Shown here piece by piece: positions 11,994 to 23,072 of a DNA stretch of 64,000 nucleotides. The stretch covers positions 37,960-101,959 of the forward strand of contig JAENRP010000045.1 in assembly GCA_024741835.1 (NCBI GenBank). The letters are read 5' to 3'. Both the position numbers and the translations under genes were made by a program. This DNA comes from Diplocarpon mali. Its lineage: Eukaryota; Ascomycota; Leotiomycetes; Helotiales; Drepanopezizaceae. The first letter of the stretch is position 1, and every line of letters starts with the position of its first letter. The notes beneath the pieces were generated by a model. That model was not told the DNA's origin. It was given only the letters and a program-made list of their open reading frames with translations, and searched no databases.

Positions 11994-13150
11994 GCCCACA
12001 ACGAGCACTCGACCGCAGCCTCCCCCCTCCGCTTCCCCCGCGCTTCTCGTCGTCCTCGTGCATCGTCTACGGGACGCCGGCGTGGAGGCTACTCGTCCGG
12101 CATCTGGATCCGTACTGGACCGTACGTGAGTTACTGGGGTGTCGGTATCGACACAGTAGTACGCCTGGAGAGCACCACAGGCCGGTATGGAGGGTAGTTC
12201 TCTGGACTGCGCGATCACGCCGCACGGCACCGGCGACTCGGTCAGTGCAGACATCGTGGACTGGGAGCCACTCTCGCCAGGTGCGCAACGGCCAGCATGC
12301 TACTCACATTCCCCATCACAATACGTCCCTCGGCAGGAATGCGAGGCGAGCTGAGAGGTAATGCGACATCGATCCGTCCCCGGACTCGTACACGTCCGAA
12401 GTTGCTCCAACTCTACGGTAGGCTGCGCAGACCAAGCCCGCTGTCTCGGCCCCCCTTTTCTCGGACCCGCCTCGGGATGGAGAGCAAGCGTCATCGACTT
12501 CCAGCGGCGCTCTCCCGTTGGCCGGCATGTCCAGCGACACAACACCGTGCTCTTCTACACCCGAGACCGATCGCTGGCATCGAGCAGCGCAGATATACTT
12601 CCTTACGACCGACCGTCGGCATCGAGCAGAGCACTCCGCGCAACGGTCCCCCCGGCACGCCCTGGGATGCCCTCGACGGTTCGTGTGGGGGTTCGAGGAC
12701 CGTCGCCCGTCCCCGCCGCCCCTGTGGCAGCGCGGCCAGGTCTGCGACGGTACGGCTGTACACCTGCTGCTCGGGGCTTATCAGATCAAGCCGATCGACG
12801 ATTGGGGATAGTCTGCCGGCCGGCTCTCGTGTCCGGCGAGGCGGCTACTCGACATGTCACCGCAGCTGTCACGACGGCCCCGGCCAGATGTCCGGCTCAC
12901 CTAAGGAACCGGCCCATCCTCCGCTGCACGCCGTTACCCTATCACTGGAATCCCCCGTCGTCTCCCGCCCCCCATCTCCCTTCAGTCGGCTCAGCAGTCA
13001 GCTCGTCACAACGTTACAGGGCCATCTGAAAGAAGTCTTTCGTAGGTAGTTGTTTGCATTGAAATAGAACCTTTGCTTCGCTAACTCAACCCAGCCACCG
13101 AGAGCCGCACCGAGATGGCCTGGCAGAGACTACTAGACGCACGCAAACAC

Positions 13151-15929
13151 TCAGCTCTTCTTCGCTGACTCCTTGACAACCCCGCCGCTAGCCTTCTTGG
13201 CCTTGGAAGCAGCAGCCTTGTTCTCCTTGAGCTTAGCGGCGACCGCAGCAGCAGCCTTCCTGGCGGACTTCTTTCTCTGCGCAGCAGCTGCATTCTCAAT
13301 AGCATCTTGTCTCTTGATGATAAGGCCGAGCTTCTTCTCGTGGCCAGCTTTGGCAGACCGAGCCCACTTGGCGCTGACCTCCTGGTCGTCATCAATGATC
13401 ACATATTCCTTCCAAACTGCCAACACAATCTCCTTTCCCGGCTTTGCCGGGTAGCTGGCGTAGAAATGACAGATCAATGTACGGTCTGCGTGACTGGCCA
13501 GGACCTTAACATCCTCCCATGAAGACTTTAGCGGACTTGTGATGTTATGGTAATCGGGTGTTGAACGGTGGCGAACACGAAACATTACAGTCGGTGTGCC
13601 CTAGGTAGGAGTATTAGGATATATACGTTCATGTGGGACCAGAGCGGAAACCCATGTCACTCACATCTTCCGAGGTGTCGATTCGGCACTCTGTGATCGT
13701 TTCCAGAAAGTGAGCGAATTCTCCATTGATATCATACTGTACTGCATTAGCGATTTCCTCGGAGATCAAGTGACCACTCAGAGGAGTCGAGTCCATGTTC
13801 CTACCTTTGGATGAGCATCTCCCGCTAGAACGGTCCCGATATCAGAGAGCTTCTGAGCCTTTCGGACAGCCGTGCGAGTGCGACTGGACACAATGCATGG
13901 TTTCTTATCGCCTGAAAGCCGACCTTCTCCACTATGGGACTGTTAGCAGTCTGCCAAGGCCTAGAGTATATAGCATGGCCTACTGGACATCCAAATCGAC
14001 ACTCTCATGGGCTCTGCGGAACCAAGCATGGTCGTATTCTCCCTTGCGTGGCATGGCCAAGGTGTCTGCGAAAGTAATCTTTGCCTGCTCGAGCCACTTT
14101 TCCTTGAGTTCGGGCAATTCACTCGCCGGGATCCAGGAGTTGGTCATATCAAAATCAAAATCTAAAGAAAGTCCTCTGAAAGCGGTCTCTGTTATCAAGA
14201 CGCATAATCAGTACGGCTCCTTTCAGTATTGCATCAAGCATCAAGATTGGTCCAAGACAAGGCTCTCAGATTCAAGGACTCACTAGCCATCTCAAATGGT
14301 CGCACAAATTTCGTCGAATAGCGAACCAGGTTACTATGCAGCTTCACAGTGAGGTGCGTGAGCCCCTTGCACTTGATATTGTTAGCGATGCCCCACAGAT
14401 GCCTAGGAATGTTTTGCCCAGAAGCAGGTATACATACAGAAGCAATCAGTGCGAAAGCCTCTGACACAGTACCAACCCTATCACGCCCCACTCCGTGAAC
14501 TATAAATGGAGAAGTCAGCAGGTGCTGGAGCAGGTGAACTCAATGAAAGGGTAAATTGTGTTTTCAGATCAAATCAAGTCATTTAAAAGATGAAAAATCT
14601 CAGGATACGAGTTCCTCCAGAACCTACATTTCACCTTCATCGTCGTGATCTCCTGTCTTCTCGCCTCGGTTATAGCTACCAGGTAGGTATTCAGACTACG
14701 GACGGGATCATCCAAGCATGAAAAATCAAAGACATTGTTCTTGTAGAACACTGTAGTAGTAATAATAGTTAGCACCTTCTGTTCAAGCCATTACAAAGCG
14801 GCACAGCTAGCTCAGAACGTAGGAAGCATGTCGGGGGTAAAGGGGCCAGGGGGGGAAGGGGAAGGGGGGTATATGTCTTCAGCCTCGCGAGACAGGTTCG
14901 AAAGATGTATGGGAAATTCAAGTAGACTTACAATGGCCAAGAGAGACGGACTCATACATTTCCTTGCAGACCCTATTCAGGACATTAGCATCGTAGAAGG
15001 CAACAGACAGACAGAAAGTTGGCGTGGCTTCGGCGCAATTCGAGTCTTTAAGAAACTGCGAACATGACAATCCGTAAGGTGGGGTTAAACCTACAACGAT
15101 AGACTCAACGCGGCTTGCATAGGGACGGCGGAGATATTTATAGAGTGATTACTATTGATCGTTGGATTTTGGTCCCGGCTCCACTTTAAGGTTATTAGCA
15201 AGGTATCCTGAAGAACAGGGAGAGCAGAGAGGCTATAGCCACAGGAGATACAAGCTACCTACGACGAACTTGTTTGATCTAGGGGCGATCTGGATAGGTG
15301 TGACTGGGTCAACGAGGGTCACCGCCAACTTGTCTATGCCAACAATTGTTAACGATATGATTCTGGGCAGGCAAATTATGAGCGAAGCCATGGAAAGGAT
15401 AGCAGCTTACAGATTTCCGACTTGACTTCCTTTGGAAGCTTCAAGAAAGGGCTCTTTTGCTTGATCTTAAGCGGTCCAGGCTCAAGCACAGCAACACGGC
15501 CCTAGGTGCTCATTAGCGAAGGGAATCTGCCGATGGCAAGACATGGAGCAGGGTGGATGAGAGTCGACTAAGGATAGTTGATTGTGGAAGTTGATTGAGA
15601 AGAATGGATGAGATCTGGGTAGGTGTGGTTGGTTGTCGAAGCTGACTCCTTCGCAGACTGTGAAAGTTGCACGAAGAGTACTCTGCGACACTTTCTCTTG
15701 GGAATCCCACGCGCCAGTGACTATAGACAGCATGCTTTGGATCTTTAGGACATACCTGAATGACATCATCACCTGCAATAGCATACGAGGTTGTGTTTCT
15801 GTCTGAGGTAGGCGCGACCGAGGCGGGAGCGGCAGGAGTGTCTGAAGCAGAAGAGGCAGAGGCGATCTTCGACTTTGTGAGACCAGTCTTACCGGCCTCA
15901 CTTGCGCGAGTGTGATTGCTTCTCGCCAT
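13151..15929 (-). CDS. Multi-exon fungal protein with LPKEVKSEIY (2EXR/F-box-like) motif, function unknown
   Basis: I reconstruct 11 exons: 15929-15756, 15501-15411, 15333-15263, 15055-14932, 14750-14628, 14499-14438, 14371-14284, 14188-13984, 13931-13805, 13736-13665, 13600-13151. Together they give 528 residues, and phases match at all ten junctions. Residues 76-90 read FLKLPKEVKSEIYKL, the opening of the fungal domain often written LPxEIRxxIY (2EXR or F-box-like). A later VLNRVCKEMYESVS matches the usual second element of that domain. The C-terminal 55 residues are Lys/Ala-rich and predicted basic and helical, suggesting nucleic-acid contact or nuclear location (inference). Family members are common and mostly uncharacterised. 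Some junctions (exon 7 acceptor CAAG, exon 8 donor GTAGGC) are non-ideal and could shift slightly. The 5' leader toward 16000 was not resolved. Confidence 0.75.
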
Positions 15930-17617
15930 GTTTTCTTGATGTGTTCGATGATTAGGAAAAACGTCGAAAGGTTTTAGTTGAGGTTGTGTAGGAGAGATTG
16001 TGGGAAGAGAAACTAGCGCTCCGAAGCTCTTTACCTTAGGTAATCAGAAAGAAACAAGCGGGTGCAATTGTTCAGAGAATTCAAAGGCGGTGAACCGAAA
16101 AGTGAATTGGAATCTGCCTCTCTAAGGTGAGCATATGAAAATAAGGGACCAGCTCGGCTTCCAGGTTTTGCATAGTCCTGATTTCTTCCCCTCCAAGATA
16201 CAGCTACTCTTTCAACAAACCAAATGCAGCTATTCAATAAAAGATTGTTTCCTGTGATGAGCATTTCTCTACGCAAAGGAGAGGTCGCCTTCAGTTACCA
16301 GAGCATTCTTCTCCTGGGCAGCCTTCAGTTGGGTCTGGATCATAGCATAGCCTGAAAGTACAAGAAGAATCCAGGCAAAGCATGATAAAATTTATATAAT
16401 ATAGCTCCCTCCCATTCTAGGCCTAGTCGGTGCAAGAATAGACAACATGACTTGAAGAACCTCAGCAGCTTTAGACTCTGCAGACCGCGCGAGGCTGCGA
16501 GGCCTTTTTGAATAGCAGGTACAGAGGAAGATTAAAAGATCAAGATAGACAAGGAGGAATCGATAGAGCAGAGAAGCATATAATCAAAACTTTGCAGCGG
16601 GAACTTTGACTTGATCTGGGTGAACTCCCCAGCTATAAGTACATCTGCCCTGTTTTCACAAGTCACAGGACGATCCCTCTCACTTTGTCTCTTGTCCAGC
16701 CAGGCGTACATCTCATATATCGCCAGTGGACTCTTGGATTCTTCCCTCAGTACCATTCTGATGTATGGTTTCTTTCGGGCTCATAAGGCCATAAGCCTTG
16801 AGCATGCCGTAGGTCTGTCCACTGCGTGCTGCTGGTCGAGCAGCTATGCGAATTATAGCACAAGACTAGCAATCTAATTCAGATTCTTCCGGCAGACCAC
16901 AGGCTGTGGAAGATCTTGGTTCGGGAACATTTGCTAGTATTTGAGAGAATAAGTTGGCGGTCCAACTGATGGCATGTCGTCTGGGGAACCTCTCGCCAAA
17001 GTGGAGACTTGTACCTAGCTACCTGAAGGTACCTTACTATGTGTAGGGAGCACGACAACCGCCCGCAGTGAAGCAAGACATTTGCCTCCCAGCCTGTTAA
17101 ACCTCAGCCTGCTAAGTTACCAGAGATCCAACCATGTTTTTCTGCTAAAGGTGTACATTCATGCAACTATTCTCATGTAAGACTATTTCTCTCCGCGTTC
17201 AGTTAATCTGAGTCTCTCTGTAACCTTCATGCCCCGCAGCACTTAGAAGCCCTTCATCATCCTATACAAGAATTCGGGATTACTTCCGATCAGTTCGGCG
17301 CAGCGCACATTTCGGAGTAACGAAACGTAAAGCTCTTATCACCTGGAGATGATAGGGATCTTATGTGTACATCCCCTCATTAACAGCCTCTATCCTGCTT
17401 TGGCTTATCTGGCCGTCTTGCCCGCAGGTTCCTGCATGAGGGCCGATATATGCCACTCTTGTGGATGCCCCCGTTGATAAAGCATTCGCATCTCTCCGGA
17501 GTTTGATTCATATGACATCACTTTACAACCGGACGCGTACTAAAAGGACCTTGCCACGGCCTTTTGTTGTGAGAATAAGCCTTTCCAGCTGCAAGTCTTT
17601 GCTCTTCGTTCACCAAG
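15930..17617. other. Intergenic, AT-richer, no gene recognised
   Basis: Only short frames occur (for example minus 16532-16756 and minus 16031-16276) without known domains. The last ~60 bp should hold the 5' UTR of the deacetylase-fold gene. Nothing else was seen. Confidence 0.55.
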
Positions 17618-18954
17618 ATGTCTACACCATCTGACCTTCCCAGGGATGCATCTAGTATCAAGCCCTTCGAGTGGAACGAGCGCTACGATTCCCCCCGAGA
17701 TCTGTAAGTCGATCGGGCAGTATTTTTCTGTCATTTGGATGCTTCACAAGTAGTCTACTTCTGAGGCAGCTCCCGAGACTTAGAATAAGGAGCAGTTGCT
17801 GAATCCCCCCTCTGTAGGATCGGCTATGGCGAGGACTCGTTAAATCCTCAATGGCCAAACGGGGCCAAGATTGCTGTTTCATTCGTCATCAATTACGAAG
17901 AGGGTGCCGAGCATACGGTTCTCAACGGCGATCTCCATTCCGAAACACACCTGTGGGAGGCGTCTGGCGGAAGCCCGAAGATCCAAGAACGTGCTGTCAA
18001 CATCGAGTCCGAGTACGACTATGGATCCAGATCAGGTGTCTGGAGACTGTTCCGCCTCTTCAACAAACACAACTACAAGTACACGCTATATGCCGTAGGG
18101 AAAGCCATCGAAGATAATCCTGCTGTGGGGCTGTCTTCTGTGAGAAATGGTCACGATGTGGCATCTCACGCCTATAGGGTACGGAGGTTCTCACCCCTTA
18201 CGATGTTATACTCACGTGACACAGTGGATCGACTACACCAATATGAGCGTCGAGCGAGAGAAAGCATATATCAGGAAGGAGATCGAGTCAATCACAAGAA
18301 GCTGCGGCGAGCCACCCAAGGGATGGTATTATGGCCGACTCTCCAGTAGATCCCACGCTCTCGTCTGGGAAGTCTACAAGGAGCTGGGTATTCCCTTGCT
18401 CTGGGAGGCCGATTCTTACGCAGACGATCTGCCGTACTGGGTAGACGTGCCCGCTGAGAAAGAGGAGGAGAAGCCCGAGGGGATGCTGATGATTCCCTAT
18501 TCTTACGGTGAGTGTCCTACGCGACTCGGGATCCCCGATCTTACTGACCGGCCAAGACTGCAACGACTACAAGTTCAACGTTCCCACGGGCTTCGGATCG
18601 CCGACCGACTTCTACGACCACGTCAAAAATGCTTTCGACGCTCTCTACGAAGAGGGGGAGGAGGGATCTCCCAAGATGATGACCATCGCTCTGCACTGCC
18701 GCTGTATTGGAAAGCCGGGAAGATTCATGGCTCTGAAACGAATCGTGGAGTATATCGCGAGCAAGGAGGGTGTCTGGGTGGCTACTCGGACACAGATTGC
18801 CGAGCACTTCAGGGAGAAATTCCCCTACCAGAGGGGATACCTGGCACCGGGGATGAAGCGAGCAGAAGCCCCGAACATGATTGATGCTTGGCCGGCCCAC
18901 AAGGAGCCACCAGCCAGAGGTCTGCACGAAGCTGGAACTGAGCTACAGATCTAG
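17618..18954 (+). CDS. Polysaccharide deacetylase-fold protein, PuuE-type allantoinase-like
   Basis: Four exons: 17618-17703, 17818-18178, 18225-18507, 18557-18954, giving 375 residues with all phases consistent. After KPFEWNERYDSPRDL, residues 44-57 read GAKIAVSFVINYEE, the start of the NodB-like barrel. NGHDVASHAYR at 139-149 is the PuuE-type version of the deacetylase His motif. HCRCIGKPGRF lies near residue 300. There is no signal peptide or chitin-binding module, so a cytosolic amidohydrolase of the PuuE/uricase-independent allantoinase group fits better than a secreted chitin deacetylase. Bacterial PuuE hydrolyses allantoin. For the fungal members the substrate is mostly unproven, so I call the fold with confidence and the reaction only as likely. 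Length matches the family (about 300-380). It converges with the deaminase gene, their stops 110 bp apart. Confidence 0.85.
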
Positions 18955-19064
18955 TAGATGCAGTTATGTTCTCCCCGCCTGTTCTCCAATACACCGTGAA
19001 CTTCCCCTCCTCCTCGATGTCCATCGCTGCAAGTAGCTTGATCCGTCAATTCCAATCCGCGTGT

Positions 19065-19953
19065 TCACAGCTTCCCAAGCCCCCGCCTGCTCGCTCCCAC
19101 GGCACAGCTGCTGCCACTACTCGTTCGCTGGCACCCTCTCGGGCACGGGTAGGCCTCGTCGTACTGCCAGAGAAAGTAGGGATCCGTCTCGTTCGTCAAG
19201 ACGCTCGGGACCAGTCTCGTGCTGCTCGGCAGATCGCCTGCCCTGCCGAACACCTCCTGTGCTGCCATGTCAATCTGGCGCCATCCTTTGGCGATCAGAG
19301 TCGCGATGCTGGTCCCGAAGATGCACTCGGAAAAGCCCGACCAGCGAATGGCCGCGGCACACTGTTCGCCTGGCGGTCAGCCTCTGCAGCGGCCTTGACG
19401 GGGGAGAACGAGTACCATCGGGCATGGCTCGGCATTGGTGTAGAGGCTCAGCGTCGCGAAGGCCGCCAGCGCCTCCGCCGGAGTCAAGCGGTGCTCCCCG
19501 GCGGGATCCGTCAGGATGGCCGAGCAGTTGTTGATGCCGACGATTTCGCCTGCCGACAACCCATCAGCCGCGGCGCGCACCCTCGCCGACCAGGGGGGGC
19601 ACGGGCGTACCGTGCAGCGTCGGATTCCCCGTCTCCCTCTGCGAGTTGACGCCGTAGCAGACTGCCCGGCCGCGGGGGCCGTCGCTCAGATCCGTGTGGT
19701 TCACGATCACCGTCCCGAAGGCGGCAAAGGGACACGGCGAGCCCTGCTCCGCCAGCGCCTCGCTGGCGCGGCGCATCCAGAAGGCTCGCGTCGCGAACGG
19801 GACGGCGGGGTGGCGAGGGGCGTGCGGGTCGCTGTCGCTGTCCCGGCCGCCGTCGCCGTCGCCGTCGCCGTCGCTGTACCTGCTGTCGTGGCCCGAGCTG
19901 AGGTGGATGAGAGCGAGCAGGAGCAGGCTGAGGATGGACAGTGGGTAGAGCAT
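19065..19953 (-). CDS. CMP/dCMP-type deaminase family protein with signal peptide
   Basis: Three exons (19953-19611, 19549-19416, 19361-19065), 257 residues. Splicing restores the zinc site exactly: TLHGE, with the HxE pair at residues 114 and 116 joined across intron 1, and PCPMC, with the Cys pair at 157 and 160 joined across intron 2. So this is a zinc-dependent nucleobase/nucleoside deaminase fold. The first 20 residues (MLYPLSILSLLLLALIHLSS) are a clear signal peptide. They are followed by an acidic Asp/Gly repeat linker encoded by a GTC-type trinucleotide run, then FATRAFWMRRASEAL. Secretion is inferred; cytosolic relatives lack the leader. The substrate (cytosine, guanine, tRNA or other) cannot be read from sequence. 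An NHT glycosylation sequon is present. The ATG at 19953 is chosen because the longer frame would need a GTG start. Confidence 0.85.
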
Positions 19954-21425
19954 CCTGACGCGATTCGGATCCGCAGATATCTTCCCCACGCGCGGGCGTG
20001 CGAGAAAACGTCTCTTGTGGGGGAGAGAGAGAGACCGGCCGCTCGGGGCGAGGCTTCACTGGACATTTAAACCGCTGTACGGCAGACACATGCATGACCA
20101 GCTTGACGATGTATCCGGTGCACAGTACACGGCGACCACGGACGACGGGGCCGGCCGACAGATCGACTCGGCCGTGATAAGACGTGTGATATAGCACCCC
20201 TCCCACCCCTTAAATACCAGCCCCTCGCGGAACCAGCTTCTCCATCTCGTCCAGCGCCGTCAGTTCTCGCAGCATCGTGCGTCGCAGTCCACTGCTCTAG
20301 AACATGCCCCCCCTCTCCCCTCCTCCCCCTGCCCCGATCCTTTCCCAGCTCAAAACACCGACGCGGGTCTTGTTCAGACGACCCAAACCCAGAGCCAGAG
20401 GCGCTGAGGGGTTGTTGTTGTTGTTATTGCTGCTGCCGACTTGTCAGCGGCTGTTGTCGCTAGCACTGCTGCTGCCGCTGGTGCAGCATCTCTGGCGGGC
20501 GTTGCCGCCGTCGGGCTCGAGATGAGTTCTCGGGGCAGCAGATGGCTTACGGATCCAATCTACTTGCTGTTTACCACCGTCTACAGCATGCCGGTGACTC
20601 TGGTGCGTATGGACTGGGAGCAGTCGGCCCGGCTCTGCTGGGACTCCTTTCTTTGCGAAGCTTAACCCTTCCGTGCGGGCGCGCAGGGTTCTCGCAGGCA
20701 TCTCGAATCACCCGGTGGGGTTGTGACTGTTAACTGCTTGATTGATCGCTGCGACGCTCGTGTCCCAGGTGATACTATCTGTCTGTGGTCTCCGCCACGG
20801 GCACGCTGTTGGTACTAGAAGACTAGAAGACTAAAAGACTAAAAGACCAAAGACCAAAAGACTAAAAGACTAAGCGACAGCAATCACGGCCACACGAGTG
20901 ATCACGGCAAGTATTCACAGACCATAAACACGCAGTCAGACCGTCGGCCACTTTCGACTTCGGCGTGTACGGGACATCCCAAGACACCCGCCCAACCTTC
21001 TTGTCGACCCCCACCCTCGCCGTCGCCACCTCTTCAGAGCCTTTGAACAGATCTTCAACTCATGCAGGTGTTTCCCTGCTACCGAGTCCGTTCCAGACTC
21101 CCTGCGTGCAGCGACAGCGTACAAGACAACATGACTCGAGACATGCAACGCTTTCGGAACTCCATGATAAGGAGGCCAGACCCTTGTCAAAGAACCCTCT
21201 CGAGGTCACGTCCGAAGGCTCTCTGTATAGCTGATACCTACCTGTGGTCAAGCTCGAAGCTGAGGTTTTCATAGATCCCACAGATAAGCACCCGGTCGAC
21301 CGTGATCCCGCTCACGGTGACATCGTAGAAGTTACCCCGCAGGAATCTCCATCTTCTTCACATCTCCGCACGAATTGGGTCTTACATCCCACTGGCTTGT
21401 AACCGTCCTGATCCCATCCTCGACG
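19954..21425. other. Intergenic (1.5 kb) with one doubtful small ORF
   Basis: An ATG at 20304 (plus) opens 73 codons ending 20525, Leu-rich because it runs through TTG/CTG repeats. A TTAAATA-like box lies about 90 bp upstream. A second frame starting near 20441 gives an Ala/Val-rich stretch. Coding is not supported, though a small membrane protein cannot be excluded. The AGACTAAA repeat is listed separately. Confidence 0.4.
20814..20874. repeat. AGACTAAA-type octamer/nonamer tandem repeat
   Basis: About seven units of AGACTA(G/A)A and AGACCAA follow one another. A purine-rich microsatellite with no coding context. Confidence 0.85.
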
Positions 21426-22831
21426 ATGGGCTTCATCTCTGGCCTCTCCTCTTCCATCTCGGCCGAAGAAGCCTCGCTCCCTGGTAACGGTGTTTCTGCG
21501 AGAGCGACTGCAGCAAGAGGCTCTTCATCTGCAATCTTTACTCCGCTCGCCATAGGAAACGGCACCATAACCCTCGCCCACCGCATAGTCCTCGCCCCCC
21601 TCACCCGCAACCGAGGCCTTCCCCTCGACCCAGATGCTCCGGCCAGCACTCCAAACCGCATATGGTACCCAGACGAGCTAGTCAGGACATACTACGAGCA
21701 GAGAACGACCCCGGGGGGTCTTCTGATCTCCGAAGGTATTCCGCCGTCCGTACAGTGAAACGGCATGCCAGGTGTGCCTGGACTTTTCCATCCCAGCCAG
21801 ATAGCAGGGTGGAGAGAGGTCGTTTCGGGTGTGCACAAGAAAGGAGGTTTCATCTATGCTCAACTTTGGAACGCCGGAAGAGCAGCGATTCCGCACCACA
21901 CGGGAGGACCTACCATAAGTGCCAGCGCGACGCCGTATGACAGCGACGAGGTGTACGCATACCCCCCGCCTGGCACCTCCACTCGGGTAAGGTACCAGGA
22001 CTTCCCACCCGAGGAATTGAGCATCGAGGGAATCAAGAAGCAGATAGACGACTACGTCGCGGCCGCGCAGGCAGCGGTGGAAGAGTGTGGATTCGACGGC
22101 GTGGAGTTGCATGGAGGAAATGGATATCTGCCCGAGCAGTTTCTAAGCAGTAACATCAATGTGCGGACAGATGACTACGGCGGTAGCCCCGAGAAGAGGT
22201 GCAGATTCGTGCTTGAAGTGATGGACGCGCTGGTCGAGGCAGTAGGGGAGGATAGGGTTGCTATTCGCTTGACGCCGTTCGGCTTATACAACCAGGCCAG
22301 AGGGGAGCAGCGCGTGGAAACGTGGGGCTTTCTATGCAGAGAACTGAGAAGGAGGCACAGCCTCAGCTATGTCCACTTCATCGAGCCGCGGTACGAGCAA
22401 GTGCATAGCTTGGAGGAGAAGAATAAGTGTATGTCCTCTACCAAGCATGGTACTGCGGTGTTACCTTGCTAACACACGGGGCTTTGCAAGTCCTCGATTC
22501 GTGGGGAATGCAAAATGCAGACCTGAGATTCTTCAGAGATATTTTTGGTGAAACCCCTTTCTTCTCGGTTGGCGGGTGGAATGACAAGAACATTTGGGGA
22601 GTCTTGGAAGACGGGGAATACGACGCGCTTGCTCTCGGGAGGCTTTTTATAAGTTCACCAGACCTTGTGGATAGGTATGATGTCTCCCTCCAAGACCAAA
22701 GGATGAATGCGACTAACGCCAGAAACTACAGGCTCAAGAAGGGCCTACCATTGACGAGCTACGACCGTTCTCGTTTTTACGGCCCCTTCCCTGACCGAGA
22801 AGTTGGATACACCGAGTACGTGAGACCCTGA
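21426..22831 (+). pseudogene. Old yellow enzyme (NADH:flavin oxidoreductase/OPR-like) gene with in-frame stop
   Basis: FMN-dependent ene-reductase family. Exons 21426-22428, 22491-22674, 22732-22831 give 428 codons with correct phases. Family marks: LAHRIVLAPLTRNRG (FMN-binding Thr), GGLLISEGIPPS, QLWNAGRA, GVELHGGNGYLPEQFL with the substrate His and Asn, DDYGGSPEKR, RLTPFG, SVGGWND, ALGRLFISSPDL and YDRSRFYGPF at the C-terminus. The frame is interrupted once, by TGA at 21756-21758 between PSVQ and NGMPG, inside a conserved block. No plausible intron removes it: the only GT...AG pairs there are at most about 36 nt apart and would delete conserved residues. So the locus is a young pseudogene, a readthrough gene or a sequence error. 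It starts with about 36 residues more than usual before SAIFTPL, so the true start may differ. Confidence 0.8.
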
Positions 22832-23072
22832 ATACCATCAACGATCTGGCGGCCGAGAATCCTGATCCGTGCTTATTTGATCCTGGATATTGGCACGCCG
22901 CCAATAGTTATCAGGCACTAACTTCGCGAACAGCTACGCTACATATCAAGGGTAGAGAGTGGAGGAAGTTTATTGATATCGGGATTTGACGTACGTAAAT
23001 TGAATGACTCAAGTGAGCCAAATTCGGGTATCTTTAACGCCGGTCTGTCGTACATTGTGCTGGTTGCAGCAT

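Larger units (their letters stand above)
11018..13150. other. Gene-poor intergenic region (2.1 kb)
   Basis: No supported gene. The longest frame (plus 12297-13049) is Arg/Pro/Ser-rich and shadowed by frames on both strands. It holds the TC tract at 11130-11254, a CTTGCTGC tandem at 11961-11993 and a pair of related CGGCATCGAGCAG words near 12575 and 12620. Confidence 0.55.

Noticed and set aside
12297..13049. 250-codon plus frame
   Set aside because: A second plus frame (12361-13029) is open over the same bases. Arg/Pro/Ser-rich, no domain.
16531..16877. Complementary frames with sensible-looking peptides (KSPLAIYEMYAWLDKRQ)
   Set aside because: Short, no start or splice context and no family. 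Could be a gene fragment, but not supportable.
17618..18954. Secreted chitin deacetylase
   Set aside because: The deacetylase fold is present, but there is no signal peptide or chitin-binding module, and the NGHDVASH motif is of the PuuE type.
17618..22831. Secondary-metabolite gene cluster (deacetylase-fold enzyme, deaminase, old yellow enzyme)
   Set aside because: No polyketide synthase, peptide synthetase, terpene cyclase, transporter or pathway regulator lies among them.
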